Assembly: GCA_027307335.1 (NCBI GenBank)
Contig: DAHUXD010000045.1
Coordinates: 1-59,243 of the forward strand
DNA: 59,243 nucleotides
Direction of reading: 5' to 3'
Source: Acidobacteriota bacterium
Lineage (GTDB): Bacteria; Acidobacteriota; Thermoanaerobaculia; UBA5066; Gp7-AA6
The position numbers and the translations under genes were made by a program. Below the pieces are notes generated by a model. It was not told the DNA's origin. It was given only the letters and a program-made list of their open reading frames with translations, and searched no databases. This document shows positions 33,040-42,871 of the stretch, one piece after another. Numbering within the stretch: position 1 is the first letter of the stretch; each line of letters opens with the position of its first letter.

Positions 33040-35601
33040 ATGAAGTTCCGTCTCCCGGCGCTCGCGGCCTGCCTCCTCGCCACGGCCCTCTCCCTCCCGG
33101 CGCAGACCACGTCCGTGCCGGCCGGAGTCCAGTTTCCGACCCAGAACAGCGCCCGCGTCAACGGCGTGAACATCCAGGTCGCCCCCGACGGGTCCGTCTG
33201 GTTCCTGGAATCGTCGGCCGACATCATCGCCCGGCTGAAGGACGGCGTGATGCGGCAGTGGCAGATCCGGACCACGGCCCAGCTCGGCGCCAATCCCGTG
33301 AAGCTCGAGGTCGACGGCGACGTCGTCTGGTTCATCGAGAGCGGCGAGAGCCAGATCGACTCCGGGACGAGCGCTCTTGCCAAGCTCGACACCACGACCG
33401 GAGCGCTGACCGAGTGGGTCGTGCCGAGCACGATCCCGGCCTCCTTCTACCGGGCTCCGGACGGCCTCGTCTGGCTTCCGCAGTCCGCCGGGGTCCTCCA
33501 GTCGCTGGACCTCGACAGCCTGGAGATCGTCAACTACCGCTCGACCGGAACCTACTCCTATGCCGACATGATCGTGGGCCCCGACGGCGCCTTCTGGCTC
33601 GCGGACTTCGGCGACAACCGGCTCGTGCGGTGGGTCCCCGGCGCGGCGACCGAGACTTCCTGGCTCTTCTGGCCGCTGACGAGCGGCCGCCTGAATCCCT
33701 CCCAGATCGCCCTCGACGACAGCGGCCGCCTGTGGGTCACGCAGCGGTCCGGCGACCGGGTCGACCAGCTCGATCCCGTCAGCGGCAACCTCTATTCGTA
33801 CACCGGCATCACCGCGCCGATCCACTTCGAGATCGTCGAGGGCAGCCTCTACATCACGTCGATCGCGACGACCTCCACGGTGAGCGTCCTCGACCCGAAG
33901 GTCGCGCTGCCCTCGTCGATCACGGCGATCACGCCGGCGGAACTCTCCGTCGGCTGCACGAGCAACCTGCCCCATGCCGGCTGCCAGTCCGCGGACACGC
34001 CGCCGGTCACGATCCGACAGACGGTCATCGTCCCGTGCACCACCAACGGCACCACCGCGTGCTGGTCCGACTTCACGTCGGCGCCCGCCGCCATAGACCC
34101 CGGCAGCATCAGCACGAAGAGCGTGGCCACGGGCCTCCTCACGACGACGTTCTCCTCTTCGAACACGTACGGGATCACGGTCGTGGGCGGCCGGGTCTGG
34201 ACCGGGACCGACGGCCAGCTCGCGGCGTTGAACCTGCAGACGATCGGCGATCCGGCGGACCGGTCGGTCCCCATGGCGACGAGCGTCGCCGGGTCGGCGG
34301 ACGACAAGGTCCGCATCGACGTCACCCTGTCGAATCCCGGCTCCTCTGCTCTGGGAGGTAAGGCCCTCTACCTCTTCTCGCCGGGCTCGTTCGCGCCCAC
34401 GGCGGCCTACACGATTCCCGCAGGGGGCACGGCCTTCCTTTCGGACGCGTTCGGCAATCTCGCCAGCCCGTCCACGATCACGAACGGTCCGGTGCGCCTC
34501 AACTCGACGACGGGAACGGCCGCCGACCTGCTCGCCTCCGTGCGGTCGCTGCGCGTCACGCCGGACGGCGGCACGTTCGGGTACCTGCTGCCCGGCCAGT
34601 CGGCCGCGACGTCGCTCGCACAGGGATCGACGACGACCCTGTTCACCGGCGCCGACAGCGGGCACGTCTCGATCCTGAACCTCTACTCGCTGAACGACGC
34701 TCGGGCGACGTTGTCGCTGTTCGCTCCCGACGGCACGCTGCGCGCGACCCAGGACTTCGACATCGCGAAGAACGCGACCCTCTCGTACAACCCCGCCGCG
34801 TCGGCGTTCGGCGTCGCGCCAGAGCCGGGCGATGCGATTCGCGTGCAGGTCACGACCGGCACTCTCCAGACCTCCGCCCTCGTCTTCGACCCGGGAACCA
34901 TCGACGTCCTGCCGTCGTTGCCGGCGGTCTCCGCGCCGAGCCTCGTCGTCCCGTGGGTCGGCTCGTACGCGAACGGCGACCGGAGCTTCGCCTCCGACCT
35001 GTATCTCTCGAACCCGTCCTCGGACACGGCCGCCAGCGTGCAACTCGCCCTCTACGGCGTCGGCACGGCCGCCGCGATGGCGACCGCGACGCTCTCGCTC
35101 GCGCCGCTCCAGACGCTCGCCATTCCGAATTTCTTGAACGAGGTGTTCGGGCTGCCGGCCGTGCAGGGAGCGGTCACCCTGACCGCGAACACGCCGATCG
35201 CGGCCGCCGTCCTCGTTGCGACGCACGTGGCCGCGGGGGACTACGGCACCTTCGCATCCGCCCTGGACGCGTCCGTCGGCGTCTCCGGCGCATCGGCCTT
35301 CGCCATCGGGCTGCCGCAGACGGCCACGCGCAGCGGCCTCATCACGCTCTTCAACACCGGCACTCCGGGGGACGTCACGCTCAACGGGTTCAAGTCGAAC
35401 GGCTCCTCCGCGGGAACCCTCACCGTGCATCTCGACACGAACGAGCCCGCCGTCGTCGGCCCCGTGTTCGCGCTCCTCGGCGTCTCCGATCAGGACGCCG
35501 GCCGCGTGCGGATCGACGTGCCCGAGGGCATGCGGGTGTTCGGCTGGTCCGCGGCGACCGACAACGTCACCGGCGACATCGATCTCACCTCGATCCCGTA
35601 G
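33040..35601 (+). CDS. large secreted protein with Vgb-like beta-propeller N-terminus
   Basis: 853 residues. Signal peptide MKFRLPALAACLLATALSLPAQ. Residues about 30-300 show repeated blades of the streptogramin-lyase/NHL type (VAPDGSVWFLES, RAPDGLVWLPQS, VGPDGAFWLADFGDNRLVRW, DDSGRLWVTQRSGDRVDQLDP). The remaining 500 residues are Ser/Thr/Gly-rich beta domains with repeats such as SFASDLYLSNPSSDTAASVQL and GLITLFNTGTPGDVTLNGF. Both parts recall acidobacterial extracellular proteins. No catalytic residues are evident. Probably a structural or binding surface protein. Confidence 0.7.
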   Translation: MKFRLPALAACLLATALSLPAQTTSVPAGVQFPTQNSARVNGVNIQVAPDGSVWFLESSADIIARLKDGVMRQWQIRTTAQLGANPVKLEVDGDVVWFIESGESQIDSGTSALAKLDTTTGALTEWVVPSTIPASFYRAPDGLVWLPQSAGVLQSLDLDSLEIVNYRSTGTYSYADMIVGPDGAFWLADFGDNRLVRWVPGAATETSWLFWPLTSGRLNPSQIALDDSGRLWVTQRSGDRVDQLDPVSGNLYSYTGITAPIHFEIVEGSLYITSIATTSTVSVLDPKVALPSSITAITPAELSVGCTSNLPHAGCQSADTPPVTIRQTVIVPCTTNGTTACWSDFTSAPAAIDPGSISTKSVATGLLTTTFSSSNTYGITVVGGRVWTGTDGQLAALNLQTIGDPADRSVPMATSVAGSADDKVRIDVTLSNPGSSALGGKALYLFSPGSFAPTAAYTIPAGGTAFLSDAFGNLASPSTITNGPVRLNSTTGTAADLLASVRSLRVTPDGGTFGYLLPGQSAATSLAQGSTTTLFTGADSGHVSILNLYSLNDARATLSLFAPDGTLRATQDFDIAKNATLSYNPAASAFGVAPEPGDAIRVQVTTGTLQTSALVFDPGTIDVLPSLPAVSAPSLVVPWVGSYANGDRSFASDLYLSNPSSDTAASVQLALYGVGTAAAMATATLSLAPLQTLAIPNFLNEVFGLPAVQGAVTLTANTPIAAAVLVATHVAAGDYGTFASALDASVGVSGASAFAIGLPQTATRSGLITLFNTGTPGDVTLNGFKSNGSSAGTLTVHLDTNEPAVVGPVFALLGVSDQDAGRVRIDVPEGMRVFGWSAATDNVTGDIDLTSIP

Positions 35602-35626
35602 CGCGGGCCTCCGTTAAAATCGGGGC

Positions 35627-36700
35627 GTGCCTCCCGTCAAGACGGTGATTCGAGGCTCCGGCATGTTCGTGCCGGAGGGTCGGGTGACGAACGAGCGCCT
35701 CTCGCTGCTCATGGATACCACCGACGAGTGGATCCGCCAGCGCACCGGCATCGCCGAGCGGCGACTCGCGCGGCGCGGTCAGTCCTCCTCGGTGCTCGGC
35801 GCCGAGGCCGCCCGGCGCGCGCTCGCGGACGCGGGCCTCGAGCCCGGGGACGTCGACCTCCTCGTGTTCGCGACCATGACCCCGGATCACTACTTTCCCG
35901 GAAACGGCGGCCTGCTCGCGCACGCGCTCGGCATCTCGGGCACGCACGCGATCGACCTCCGGATGCAGTGCGCCGGTTTCCTCTCGGGCCTCCACGTCGC
36001 CGACGCCTTCATCCGCTCCGGATCCGCGCGGCGGGTCCTTCTCGTGGGCGCCGAGTGTCACGCCTCGCTGTTCTCGTGGACCGACGAAGACTGGGCGGTG
36101 CTCTTCGGCGAGTCCGACGGACCCATCCGCCCCGAGGCGCTCGCCTGGGGCACGCAGCACCGCGATCGAGCCGTGATCTTCGGCGACGGGGCCGGCGCCT
36201 TCGTCCTCGAGGCGCACGCGGCGGACGATGGACGAGGCTTCGAGGCGTTCCTGATGCGCACCGACGGCCGGCACTGGGACAAGCTGTACGTGCCGGGCGG
36301 CGGCTCGGCGAGCTTTCCCTACTTCTCGCCCGCGATGTTCGCCGACAACCTCACCGTGCCGGTCGTCGAGGGACGGCAGGTGTACCGCCTCGCGACGACG
36401 GCGATGCCCGAAATCGTCCGGGAGATCCTCTCCCAGCGGGGCCTGACCCCCTCGGACCTGACGCTCCTGCTGATGCACCAGGCGAATCTGCGGATCAACG
36501 AGGCCGTCCAGAAGAGCCTCGGGCTCTCCGACGCTCAGGTCTTCCACAACATCCAGAAGTACGGCAACACCACGGCGGCCACTCTGCCCCTGGTCTTCCA
36601 CGAGGCGCGCGAAGCCGGACGGATCCGGCCCGGCGACCTCGTCGGCTTCACGGCGCTCGGCGCCGGCGTGCACTGGGGTGCGGCCCTCCTGCGTGCGTGA
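35627..36700 (+). CDS. beta-ketoacyl-ACP synthase III-like protein
   Basis: 357 residues, GTG start. Condensing enzyme of FabH type: TTDEWIRQRTGI, the catalytic Cys in DLRMQCAGFLSGL, His in LLMHQANLRINEAV and Asn in KYGNTTAATLPL; GFTALGAGVHWGAALL closes the fold. It probably starts fatty-acid or secondary-metabolite chains from an acyl-CoA. The long W-rich loop SWTDEDWAVLFGE suggests a non-standard primer. There are no other fab genes next to it. Confidence 0.9.
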   Translation: MPPVKTVIRGSGMFVPEGRVTNERLSLLMDTTDEWIRQRTGIAERRLARRGQSSSVLGAEAARRALADAGLEPGDVDLLVFATMTPDHYFPGNGGLLAHALGISGTHAIDLRMQCAGFLSGLHVADAFIRSGSARRVLLVGAECHASLFSWTDEDWAVLFGESDGPIRPEALAWGTQHRDRAVIFGDGAGAFVLEAHAADDGRGFEAFLMRTDGRHWDKLYVPGGGSASFPYFSPAMFADNLTVPVVEGRQVYRLATTAMPEIVREILSQRGLTPSDLTLLLMHQANLRINEAVQKSLGLSDAQVFHNIQKYGNTTAATLPLVFHEAREAGRIRPGDLVGFTALGAGVHWGAALLRA

Positions 36701-36710
36701 GCCCCGCGCG

Positions 36711-39575
36711 ATGACTCGCCCGCCGGGGCGCGCGTCCGACCCCGAGCCCGAGGGGCTGCCGGGCTGGCTCCTCGTCGCGCTGCTCGTCACGGGCGTCCTG
36801 ATCGCGATCGCCGCGGCGCTGTCCATGCGCCGCGAGAACCGGGCGGCGCGGGCGGAGTGGGACTCGCGTCTCGCGAGGACGGCCGACGACCGGCTCGCGA
36901 TCGCCGAGGGCGCGGTCCGGCGGTGGCACGAGCGCGCGCGCCTGCTCGGGCGGCTCGAAGCGGTCCGCTCCACGCTGCACGGCGGTTCCGCGCGAGCCGC
37001 CGATGCGGCCCGGGCGGCCCTCGTCGAGACCGCGACGACCGAGGAAGACGTCCTCGCGGGCGTGACGGACCGCGGCGGTCGGCTCGTGCTCGCCTCGTCG
37101 AACACGGAGGCGCCGCGCGGCTCTCTCGACATCGCGGGAGAAGCCGCCGCGGAGGACCGGCCCCTCCTCCGGCGCCTCCCGTCGTCCGTTCCGGGACCGG
37201 TCGAGGTCGAGGTCGCCGAGCCGGTCGTCGAGGAATCGGGCCGCGCGGGTGGCGCGGTCTTCCTCGTCGTGGACGCGCGCGTGAGTCTGTTCGACCACTT
37301 CCCCGCTCCGGGCGCCGCGGAGCCCGAGCGGCTCCTCGTCATCGTTCCGGACGGCGACGCCCTTCTCGTCGTGTCCGGGCCGCACCTCGATCCCGAGCGC
37401 GTCGCCGCCTCGGACCGCTCGAGTCTCGCGGCCGCCGCGCTCGCCGCGCCCCGGAGGGAGGGCGAGTTTCGCGACGGCCGGGGACGCCCGGTGCTCGCGG
37501 CATCGCGGCGCGTCCCCGAGCTCGGCTGGGCCCTGGTCGTGGCGGTCGACCGGGATGCGGCGCTCGCGCCCACGCGCCGCCTCGACCTCGGGATCCTGTT
37601 CGGGGCCGCCGGCGTGCTGGCCGCGCTGATCGCGGGCGCGTACGCCTGGAGGCGCGCGCTGCGCGCCCGGCACTACCGCGAGGCGGCGGCGCTCGACGCG
37701 CGCTACCGCGTGCTGCTCGAGCAGACGCAGGAGGCGGTGGCCGTCGCCGTCGACGGCCGGGTCGCCTACGCGAATCCCGCGTGCGTCGAGATGTTCGGAT
37801 ACCAGAAACCGCTCGTTGGAGTGCCGCTGACGGTCCTCTTCGCCCCGGGATCGCGCGAGCAGGTCGAGGAGGTCCTCCGCGAGCGCCGCGCCGACGAGCC
37901 GGTGCCGGAGCTGTACGAGGCGGTGGGCCTTCGCGGCGACGGCCACACGTTCGCCGTCGAGCTGCGGGTCACTCCCGTCGAGTTCGCGGGCCGCTCCGGG
38001 ACCCAGGCGATCCTGCGCGACATCACCGGGCGCAAACGGATGGAGGCCGAGATCCGGGAGTCGGAAGAGCGCTACCGGCTGCTCTTCGAGCGCAACCTCG
38101 CGGGCGTCTACCGCTCCACGCCGGACGGACGGCTGCTCGAGTGCAACCGCGCCTACGCGCGGATGATGGGCTACGGTTCGCCGGCGGAGGCGATGGCGCA
38201 GCCGGGATCCGCCTTCCATCCGACGCCCGAGGGACGGGAGCGCTTCCTCGAGCGGATCCGGCAGGAAGGCAGCCTCGTGAACTTCGAGCGCGCGGCGCGG
38301 CGCAAGGACGGAAGCCTCGTCTGGGTCGTCGAGAACGTGTCTTTGCTGCCGGCCGGCGAGGAGGGCGGCGAGATCCTCCTCGGCACCGTCGTCGATCTGA
38401 CGGAGCGGCGCCGCCTCGAGGAGCAGCTCCTCCAGTCGCAGAAGATGGAGGCCGTGGGCCGCCTCGCGGGCGGCATCGCTCACGACTTCAACAACCTGCT
38501 GACCGCCGTCTCCGGCTACAGCGAGCTCCTCCTCCGCGAGCTCTCCGAAGAGGACCCGCGCCGGGAGTGCGCCGAGGAGATCCGGAAGGCCGGGAGCCGT
38601 GCGGCGGCGCTGACCCAGCAGCTCCTCGCGTTCTCCCGCCGTCAGGTCCTCGAGCCGCGGGTGATCGACTTGAACGCGGTCATCTCGGGCATGGAGCGGA
38701 TGCTGGGCCGCGTCATCGGCGAGGACGTCGAGCTGATCACGGCGCTGCAGCCGGAGCTGTGGCGCGCGAAGGCCGACCCCGGCCAGATCGAACAGGCGAT
38801 CTTAAACCTCGTCGTCAACGCGCGCGACGCCATGCCGCGCGGCGGCAAGCTCACGGTCGAGACGGCCAACGTGGAGCTCGACGAGAAGTTCGCCGGCCGC
38901 TACGCGACGGTGACGCCGGGACCGCACGTCATGCTCGCCGTGTCCGACACGGGCATCGGAATGGACGCCGAGCTTCAGGCCCGGCTCTTCGAGCCTTTCT
39001 TCACCACGAAGGAGCACGGCAAGGGAACCGGCCTCGGCCTGTCCACGACCTACGGCATCGTCAAGCAGAGCGGCGGTTCGATCTGGGTGTACAGCGAGCC
39101 GGGACACGGGACGACGTTCAAGATCTACCTGCCCCGCTGCGAGGAGCCCCTCGAGGCGCTCCCGCCCGCGCCGGACACGCGCGAGGCCGCGCCGGGAACG
39201 GAGACCGTGCTGGTCGTGGAGGACGAGCCCGAGGTGCGGCGGCTCGTCGAGAGGCTCCTGCGAGGGAAAGGGTACCGCGTCCTCTCGGCCGGGAGCCCCA
39301 CCGAGGCGGTCGCGCTCGCGAAGGCGCACGGCGCCGCGATCGACCTGCTCTTGACCGACGTCATCATGCCAGGCATGAACGGGCGCGAGCTCGCCCGCCT
39401 GCTCGCGCCGGCGCGTCCGACCATGCGCGTCCTCTACATGTCCGGCTACGCCGACGCCGCGATGAACCAGCACGGGATCCTTCCGCCGGGCACCGCGTTC
39501 GTGTCGAAACCGTTCACGCCCGACGCCCTCGCGCGCAAGGTTCGCGACGTGCTCGACGGCCGGGCCGTAAGCTGA
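36711..39575 (+). CDS. hybrid sensor histidine kinase with two PAS domains and a receiver
   Basis: 954 residues. Transmembrane helices at about 19-38 and 297-318 bracket an extracytoplasmic sensor. Two PAS domains follow (about 340-440 and 455-570). The kinase has [17 protein letters not shown] (phosphoryl His), [15 protein letters not shown] (N box), DTGIGMD and [15 protein letters not shown]-terminal receiver has [13 protein letters not shown] (Asp) and FVSKPFTPD (Lys). It resembles the many orphan hybrid kinases of this group. Signal and output unknown. It starts 10 bases after the FabH-like gene. Confidence 0.93.
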   Translation: MTRPPGRASDPEPEGLPGWLLVALLVTGVLIAIAAALSMRRENRAARAEWDSRLARTADDRLAIAEGAVRRWHERARLLGRLEAVRSTLHGGSARAADAARAALVETATTEEDVLAGVTDRGGRLVLASSNTEAPRGSLDIAGEAAAEDRPLLRRLPSSVPGPVEVEVAEPVVEESGRAGGAVFLVVDARVSLFDHFPAPGAAEPERLLVIVPDGDALLVVSGPHLDPERVAASDRSSLAAAALAAPRREGEFRDGRGRPVLAASRRVPELGWALVVAVDRDAALAPTRRLDLGILFGAAGVLAALIAGAYAWRRALRARHYREAAALDARYRVLLEQTQEAVAVAVDGRVAYANPACVEMFGYQKPLVGVPLTVLFAPGSREQVEEVLRERRADEPVPELYEAVGLRGDGHTFAVELRVTPVEFAGRSGTQAILRDITGRKRMEAEIRESEERYRLLFERNLAGVYRSTPDGRLLECNRAYARMMGYGSPAEAMAQPGSAFHPTPEGRERFLERIRQEGSLVNFERAARRKDGSLVWVVENVSLLPAGEEGGEILLGTVVDLTERRRLEEQLLQSQKMEAVGRLAGGIAHDFNNLLTAVSGYSELLLRELSEEDPRRECAEEIRKAGSRAAALTQQLLAFSRRQVLEPRVIDLNAVISGMERMLGRVIGEDVELITALQPELWRAKADPGQIEQAILNLVVNARDAMPRGGKLTVETANVELDEKFAGRYATVTPGPHVMLAVSDTGIGMDAELQARLFEPFFTTKEHGKGTGLGLSTTYGIVKQSGGSIWVYSEPGHGTTFKIYLPRCEEPLEALPPAPDTREAAPGTETVLVVEDEPEVRRLVERLLRGKGYRVLSAGSPTEAVALAKAHGAAIDLLLTDVIMPGMNGRELARLLAPARPTMRVLYMSGYADAAMNQHGILPPGTAFVSKPFTPDALARKVRDVLDGRAVS

Positions 39576-39646
39576 GGAATTCCTGAGGCGAGCCGCCGGC
39601 CGGGGGCAGGCCCCTATGCTCGCTTCCGATGAAGGGAGGCACGGGA

Positions 39647-40624
39647 ATGCGCCACCGGAAGACGACTCTGCTCCTCGCCGTCGGCCTCGCGCTCACTCGT
39701 TCGCTGGCCGCGCAGGACGCGACGCCGGCGCCGGCCCCGTCTCCGACCCCGTCGCCGTCGCCGGGAGCGGAGGCGAGCGCGCCGCCGGAACCCTCGCCGC
39801 TCGAATCGCTGAAGGAACCCGTGGCGTTCCGGCCCATCGAGGCGAACGTCATCATCAACCTGCCGTCGGTCGACGTGCCCACGTCGAAGACGCTGACCTT
39901 CCTCGTGACGCACCGCTTCGTCCAGCGCGTGCAGGAAGGCAACATCAACAACTTCTTCACGCTCGACAGCGGCAACACCTGGGGATTCGGTCTCTGGTAC
40001 GCGCCGATCCAGCACTTGAACGTCGGGCTCTACCGCACCTCGAACCTCAACACCTACGAGGCGTCGGCGCAGTACCAGCTGCCGAGCCTCGGCGGCTTCG
40101 AGTCCTCGCTCCGAGCGGGCGAGGACTGGCGTACGCAGCCGGGCGTCGCGAGCCCGAAGTCGAGCTTCTTCGCCCAGGCCGTTCTCGCCTACAGCTTCGG
40201 CAAGTACGCCCGGATCACCGTCGTACCGACGTTCCTGCAGGATACGAACGGCTTCCCCTTCTTCGTCCCCGACGCGATTCCCGGCGACCAGTCGTGCACG
40301 CTCACGGACAGCCAGTTCAATCCCTGGCGATGCTCGGGGTACTACAAGAACGTGTTCAACGTGCCGATCGCCGCGTCGATCGCCATCACGCACTCGATCA
40401 CGGTTCACGGCGAGGTTTATCCGAGGCTCTCGAAGGTCAACTCGAATGGCGTCGGGTGGAGCGTGACGGTCGAGAAGTCGCTCCTGCGTCATCGTTTCGC
40501 CTTCTTCGCGGGCAATCAGCGCCAGACGACCGTCGACGAGTACGTCCAGGCGGTCCCCATCGGCCGGCCGGCGGGAAACATTTACCTGGGCTTCAACCTG
40601 TTTCGGGCCTGGAACTTCAAGTGA
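39647..40624 (+). CDS. DUF5777 family beta-barrel protein
   Basis: 325 residues from the ATG at 39647, chosen for GGGAGG upstream (an ATG at 39629 is also in frame). Signal peptide TTLLLAVGLALTRSLAAQ, a Pro/Ser/Ala linker, then the family start LPSVDVPTSKTLTFLVTHRF, NNFFTLDSGNTWGFGLWYAP and alternating barrel strands to a terminal Phe-rich strand. Outer-membrane barrel of unknown function; homologues often lie near redox or cytochrome genes, not seen here. Confidence 0.78.
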   Translation: MRHRKTTLLLAVGLALTRSLAAQDATPAPAPSPTPSPSPGAEASAPPEPSPLESLKEPVAFRPIEANVIINLPSVDVPTSKTLTFLVTHRFVQRVQEGNINNFFTLDSGNTWGFGLWYAPIQHLNVGLYRTSNLNTYEASAQYQLPSLGGFESSLRAGEDWRTQPGVASPKSSFFAQAVLAYSFGKYARITVVPTFLQDTNGFPFFVPDAIPGDQSCTLTDSQFNPWRCSGYYKNVFNVPIAASIAITHSITVHGEVYPRLSKVNSNGVGWSVTVEKSLLRHRFAFFAGNQRQTTVDEYVQAVPIGRPAGNIYLGFNLFRAWNFK

Positions 40625-40627
40625 CGC

Positions 40628-40687
40628 TGCGGCGGAAGAACGCCGCATCGGAATCGAGGCGGGCGAAGCCCGGCCCGGTTCCGAAAT
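40628..40687 (+). repeat. palindromic repeat family 1, copy D
   Basis: Between the DUF5777 and CBM9-like genes: GCGGCGGAAGAACGCCGC-like hairpin, then TCGGAATCGAGGC and its partner GGCCCGGTTCCGA followed by AA. The change from TCGAAG..CTTCGA to TCGGAA..TTCCGA keeps the stem paired, evidence that the structure is selected or copied as a unit. Confidence 0.7.
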
Positions 40688-40713
40688 GAGAAGTCGGTCA
40701 GAATGCGCCGCCA

Positions 40714-41316
40714 GTGGATCTCGCACTTCCGGAACTTCGCGTTCCGCTCCTCGGGCCGACGGACCGGCTCGTCGGTCTCCCCCCGGTCTTCCTGAGCGAC
40801 GCCAGGACCGGCGAACCGCCGAGGCTGCGCACCGCGCTGCGCGTGGGCCGCCGCGGCGGCGTTCTCTGCGTCCGTTTCGACGGCCGCGACGACGGGGTCG
40901 TGGCGACGCTGACGGAGCGGGACGCGCCGCTCTGGCGGGAGGACGTCTTCGAGATCTTCCTCTCGCCCGAGGATCCGGCGCGGACCTACTTCGAGTTCGA
41001 GGTCAATCCGCTGGGAACCCTCTTCGACGCCCGCGTCGAGTCGCCGAACCTGCGCCGCGAGGGCATGCGGGTCGCGACGGAGTGGGACTGCGACGGTTTT
41101 TCCGCGCGCGTGACGGTCCGGCCGGCCCGCTGGAGCGCCACGATCCGGATCCCGCTCGCTCCGCTCTGCGGGGGAGCTCCGCCGCCACGCTGGCGGGCCA
41201 ACTTCTACCGCATCGATCGGGGGCCGAGGGACGAGTACTCCGCGTGGGCCCCGGCGCTCTCCGATCCGCCGGACTTCCACGTGCCGGACCGTTTCGGAAT
41301 CCTCTCGCTGCCCTAG
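40714..41316 (+). CDS. CBM9-like carbohydrate-binding family protein
   Basis: 200 residues, GTG start. Beta-sandwich pattern of the CBM9/DOMON-like family: LRTALRVGRRGGVLCVRFDG, WREDVFEIFLSPEDPARTYFEFEVNPLGTLFDAR and WRANFYRIDRG, ending with FHVPDRFGILSL. No signal peptide, so it may be cytoplasmic or exported otherwise. It overlaps the end of the UPF0158 gene by 4 bases, convergently. Ligand unknown. Confidence 0.75.
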   Translation: MDLALPELRVPLLGPTDRLVGLPPVFLSDARTGEPPRLRTALRVGRRGGVLCVRFDGRDDGVVATLTERDAPLWREDVFEIFLSPEDPARTYFEFEVNPLGTLFDARVESPNLRREGMRVATEWDCDGFSARVTVRPARWSATIRIPLAPLCGGAPPPRWRANFYRIDRGPRDEYSAWAPALSDPPDFHVPDRFGILSLP

Positions 41317-41714
41317 CGAACGATTCCGTTCCCCTTCAGCCACTCGAGGGCCCGCTCCCTCGCGCGCCGCTCCTTGAACTGGAAGAAGTGCGCCTCCTCC
41401 TTCGGGTGCGTGCGGAGCGCGTCGCGGAAGGCGCTCGCGGGCTCGGCCGCCGCGAGGGCCGTCGCGAGATCGCCGCGGCACCCCGCGTCCTCGCAGTGCC
41501 GGGCGAACTCCTCGAGGTCTCCGAGCGACCGCTCGCCGCCGTCGCGCGGCAGCGCGGTGAACCGCGGGTCGCCCGCGAGGCTCGCGTGCCGCTCGGCGTC
41601 GCGGTCGAGGACCTGGACGACGTCGCCCGTCTGCCGGTCGAAGAAGTGGGTGATCTTGTGGGAGCGATTCTCGAAGGCGACGGTGAGCCCCTCCCAGTCC
41701 ACCTCGATCGGCAT
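41313..41714 (-). CDS. UPF0158 family protein
   Basis: 133 residues. The family pattern is visible: VDWEGLTVAFENRSHKITHFFDRQTGDVV near the start, FHQFK-like ending AHFFQFKERRARERALEWLKGNGI. Small cytoplasmic protein of unknown function, found widely. Divergent from the diiron protein gene, with 41 bases between starts. Confidence 0.82.
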   Translation of the reverse strand: MPIEVDWEGLTVAFENRSHKITHFFDRQTGDVVQVLDRDAERHASLAGDPRFTALPRDGGERSLGDLEEFARHCEDAGCRGDLATALAAAEPASAFRDALRTHPKEEAHFFQFKERRARERALEWLKGNGIVR

Positions 41715-41755
41715 AATCCCGATATGATAGGCGTTTCGGAGAGACGAGACGGACC

Positions 41756-42871
41756 ATGAAGAAGATTGCGACCTTCGACGACTGGATCGACGCGTTCCGC
41801 GCGTGGCAGCAGGACATCGGCCTGCGCCTGCCGAAGTACGCCGACTACGAGTTCGAGGCGAAGTACGGCGACATCCGCTTGGCGGAGATCGAGTACGGCG
41901 ACTTTCGCGGCCAGAAGAAGTGGGAGCGGGTCACCCAGATCCCCCAGCAGCAGATCCGCGACGCGCTCTGCAACCTGATCGTCTACCAGGGCGACACGGA
42001 GTTCGCCTCGGTCGAGCAGCAGCGCCACCTGCTCGAGACCTCGCCGTCCGACTACGACACGGACAGCGTCTGCCGGATCATGGTCGAGGAGATGCGGCAC
42101 GGCTGGCAGATGTGCCACCTCCTCGTCAGCCACTTCGGAGAGACGGGCAAGATCGAGGCGCGCAAGCTCCTCGAGCGCCGCTCCTGGCAGAACAACCGGC
42201 TGCTCGGCTCCTTCAACGTCGACGTGGACAACTGGGTCGACTTCTTCACGTACACCGAATTCGTCGACCGCGACGGCAAGTTCCAGCTCAACATGCTCTC
42301 GACGTCCGGATTCGCGCCGCTCGCCCGCTCCATGGGACCGATGCTGCGGGAAGAGGGGTTCCACCTCGGCACCGGTCACATGGGCCTGCAGCGCATCGTG
42401 AAGGGCGGCCGGGTCCCGCCGGCGCTCCTCCAGAAGTACGTCAACAAGTGGCTGTCGACCGCGTACGACCTCTTCGGCAAGGACTCGTCCTCGTCGGCCG
42501 AGTGGTTCTACGTCTGGGGCCTCAAGGGACGATACGACGAGGCGAAGCACACGCAGGAGCCCGACAAGGCGCACTTGAACGAGCTCTCGCGGGAGATGTA
42601 TCGGGAGGAGGCCGTGAAGCTCCTCGCGTCGATCTCGAAGCTCCTGCCCGAGGGCGAGGCGCCGCTGACCGCGCCCGACATGAAGTTCCACCGCTCGATC
42701 GGCGAGTTCGCGGGCGGCACGTACTCCGTGACGGGCGAGAAGCTCTCGCCGGAAGAGTACGAGAGCCACATCGAGAGAGTCCTGCCGAACGAGTCCGAGA
42801 AGGCGTTCGTCCGCGACCTGATGAAGGAAACGGGCTGGATCGCGCCGCGCACGGACGTGACCGTCTCCTGA
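41756..42871 (+). CDS. PaaA/BoxB-like diiron oxygenase component
   Basis: 371 residues. Ferritin-like helices of the phenylacetate-CoA/benzoyl-CoA epoxidase family: [63 protein letters not shown], with E-x-x-R-H and E-E-x-x-H iron ligands. Closest in pattern to BoxB, though shorter than typical BoxB. No other paa or box genes are nearby, so the pathway is not established. A CTG overlapping its stop may start mutY. Confidence 0.8.
   Translation: MKKIATFDDWIDAFRAWQQDIGLRLPKYADYEFEAKYGDIRLAEIEYGDFRGQKKWERVTQIPQQQIRDALCNLIVYQGDTEFASVEQQRHLLETSPSDYDTDSVCRIMVEEMRHGWQMCHLLVSHFGETGKIEARKLLERRSWQNNRLLGSFNVDVDNWVDFFTYTEFVDRDGKFQLNMLSTSGFAPLARSMGPMLREEGFHLGTGHMGLQRIVKGGRVPPALLQKYVNKWLSTAYDLFGKDSSSSAEWFYVWGLKGRYDEAKHTQEPDKAHLNELSREMYREEAVKLLASISKLLPEGEAPLTAPDMKFHRSIGEFAGGTYSVTGEKLSPEEYESHIERVLPNESEKAFVRDLMKETGWIAPRTDVTVS

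Noticed and set aside
33025-35430. An 801-codon minus-strand frame opposite the secreted beta-propeller
   Set aside because: Shadow frame; the opposite strand has a signal peptide and propeller blades.
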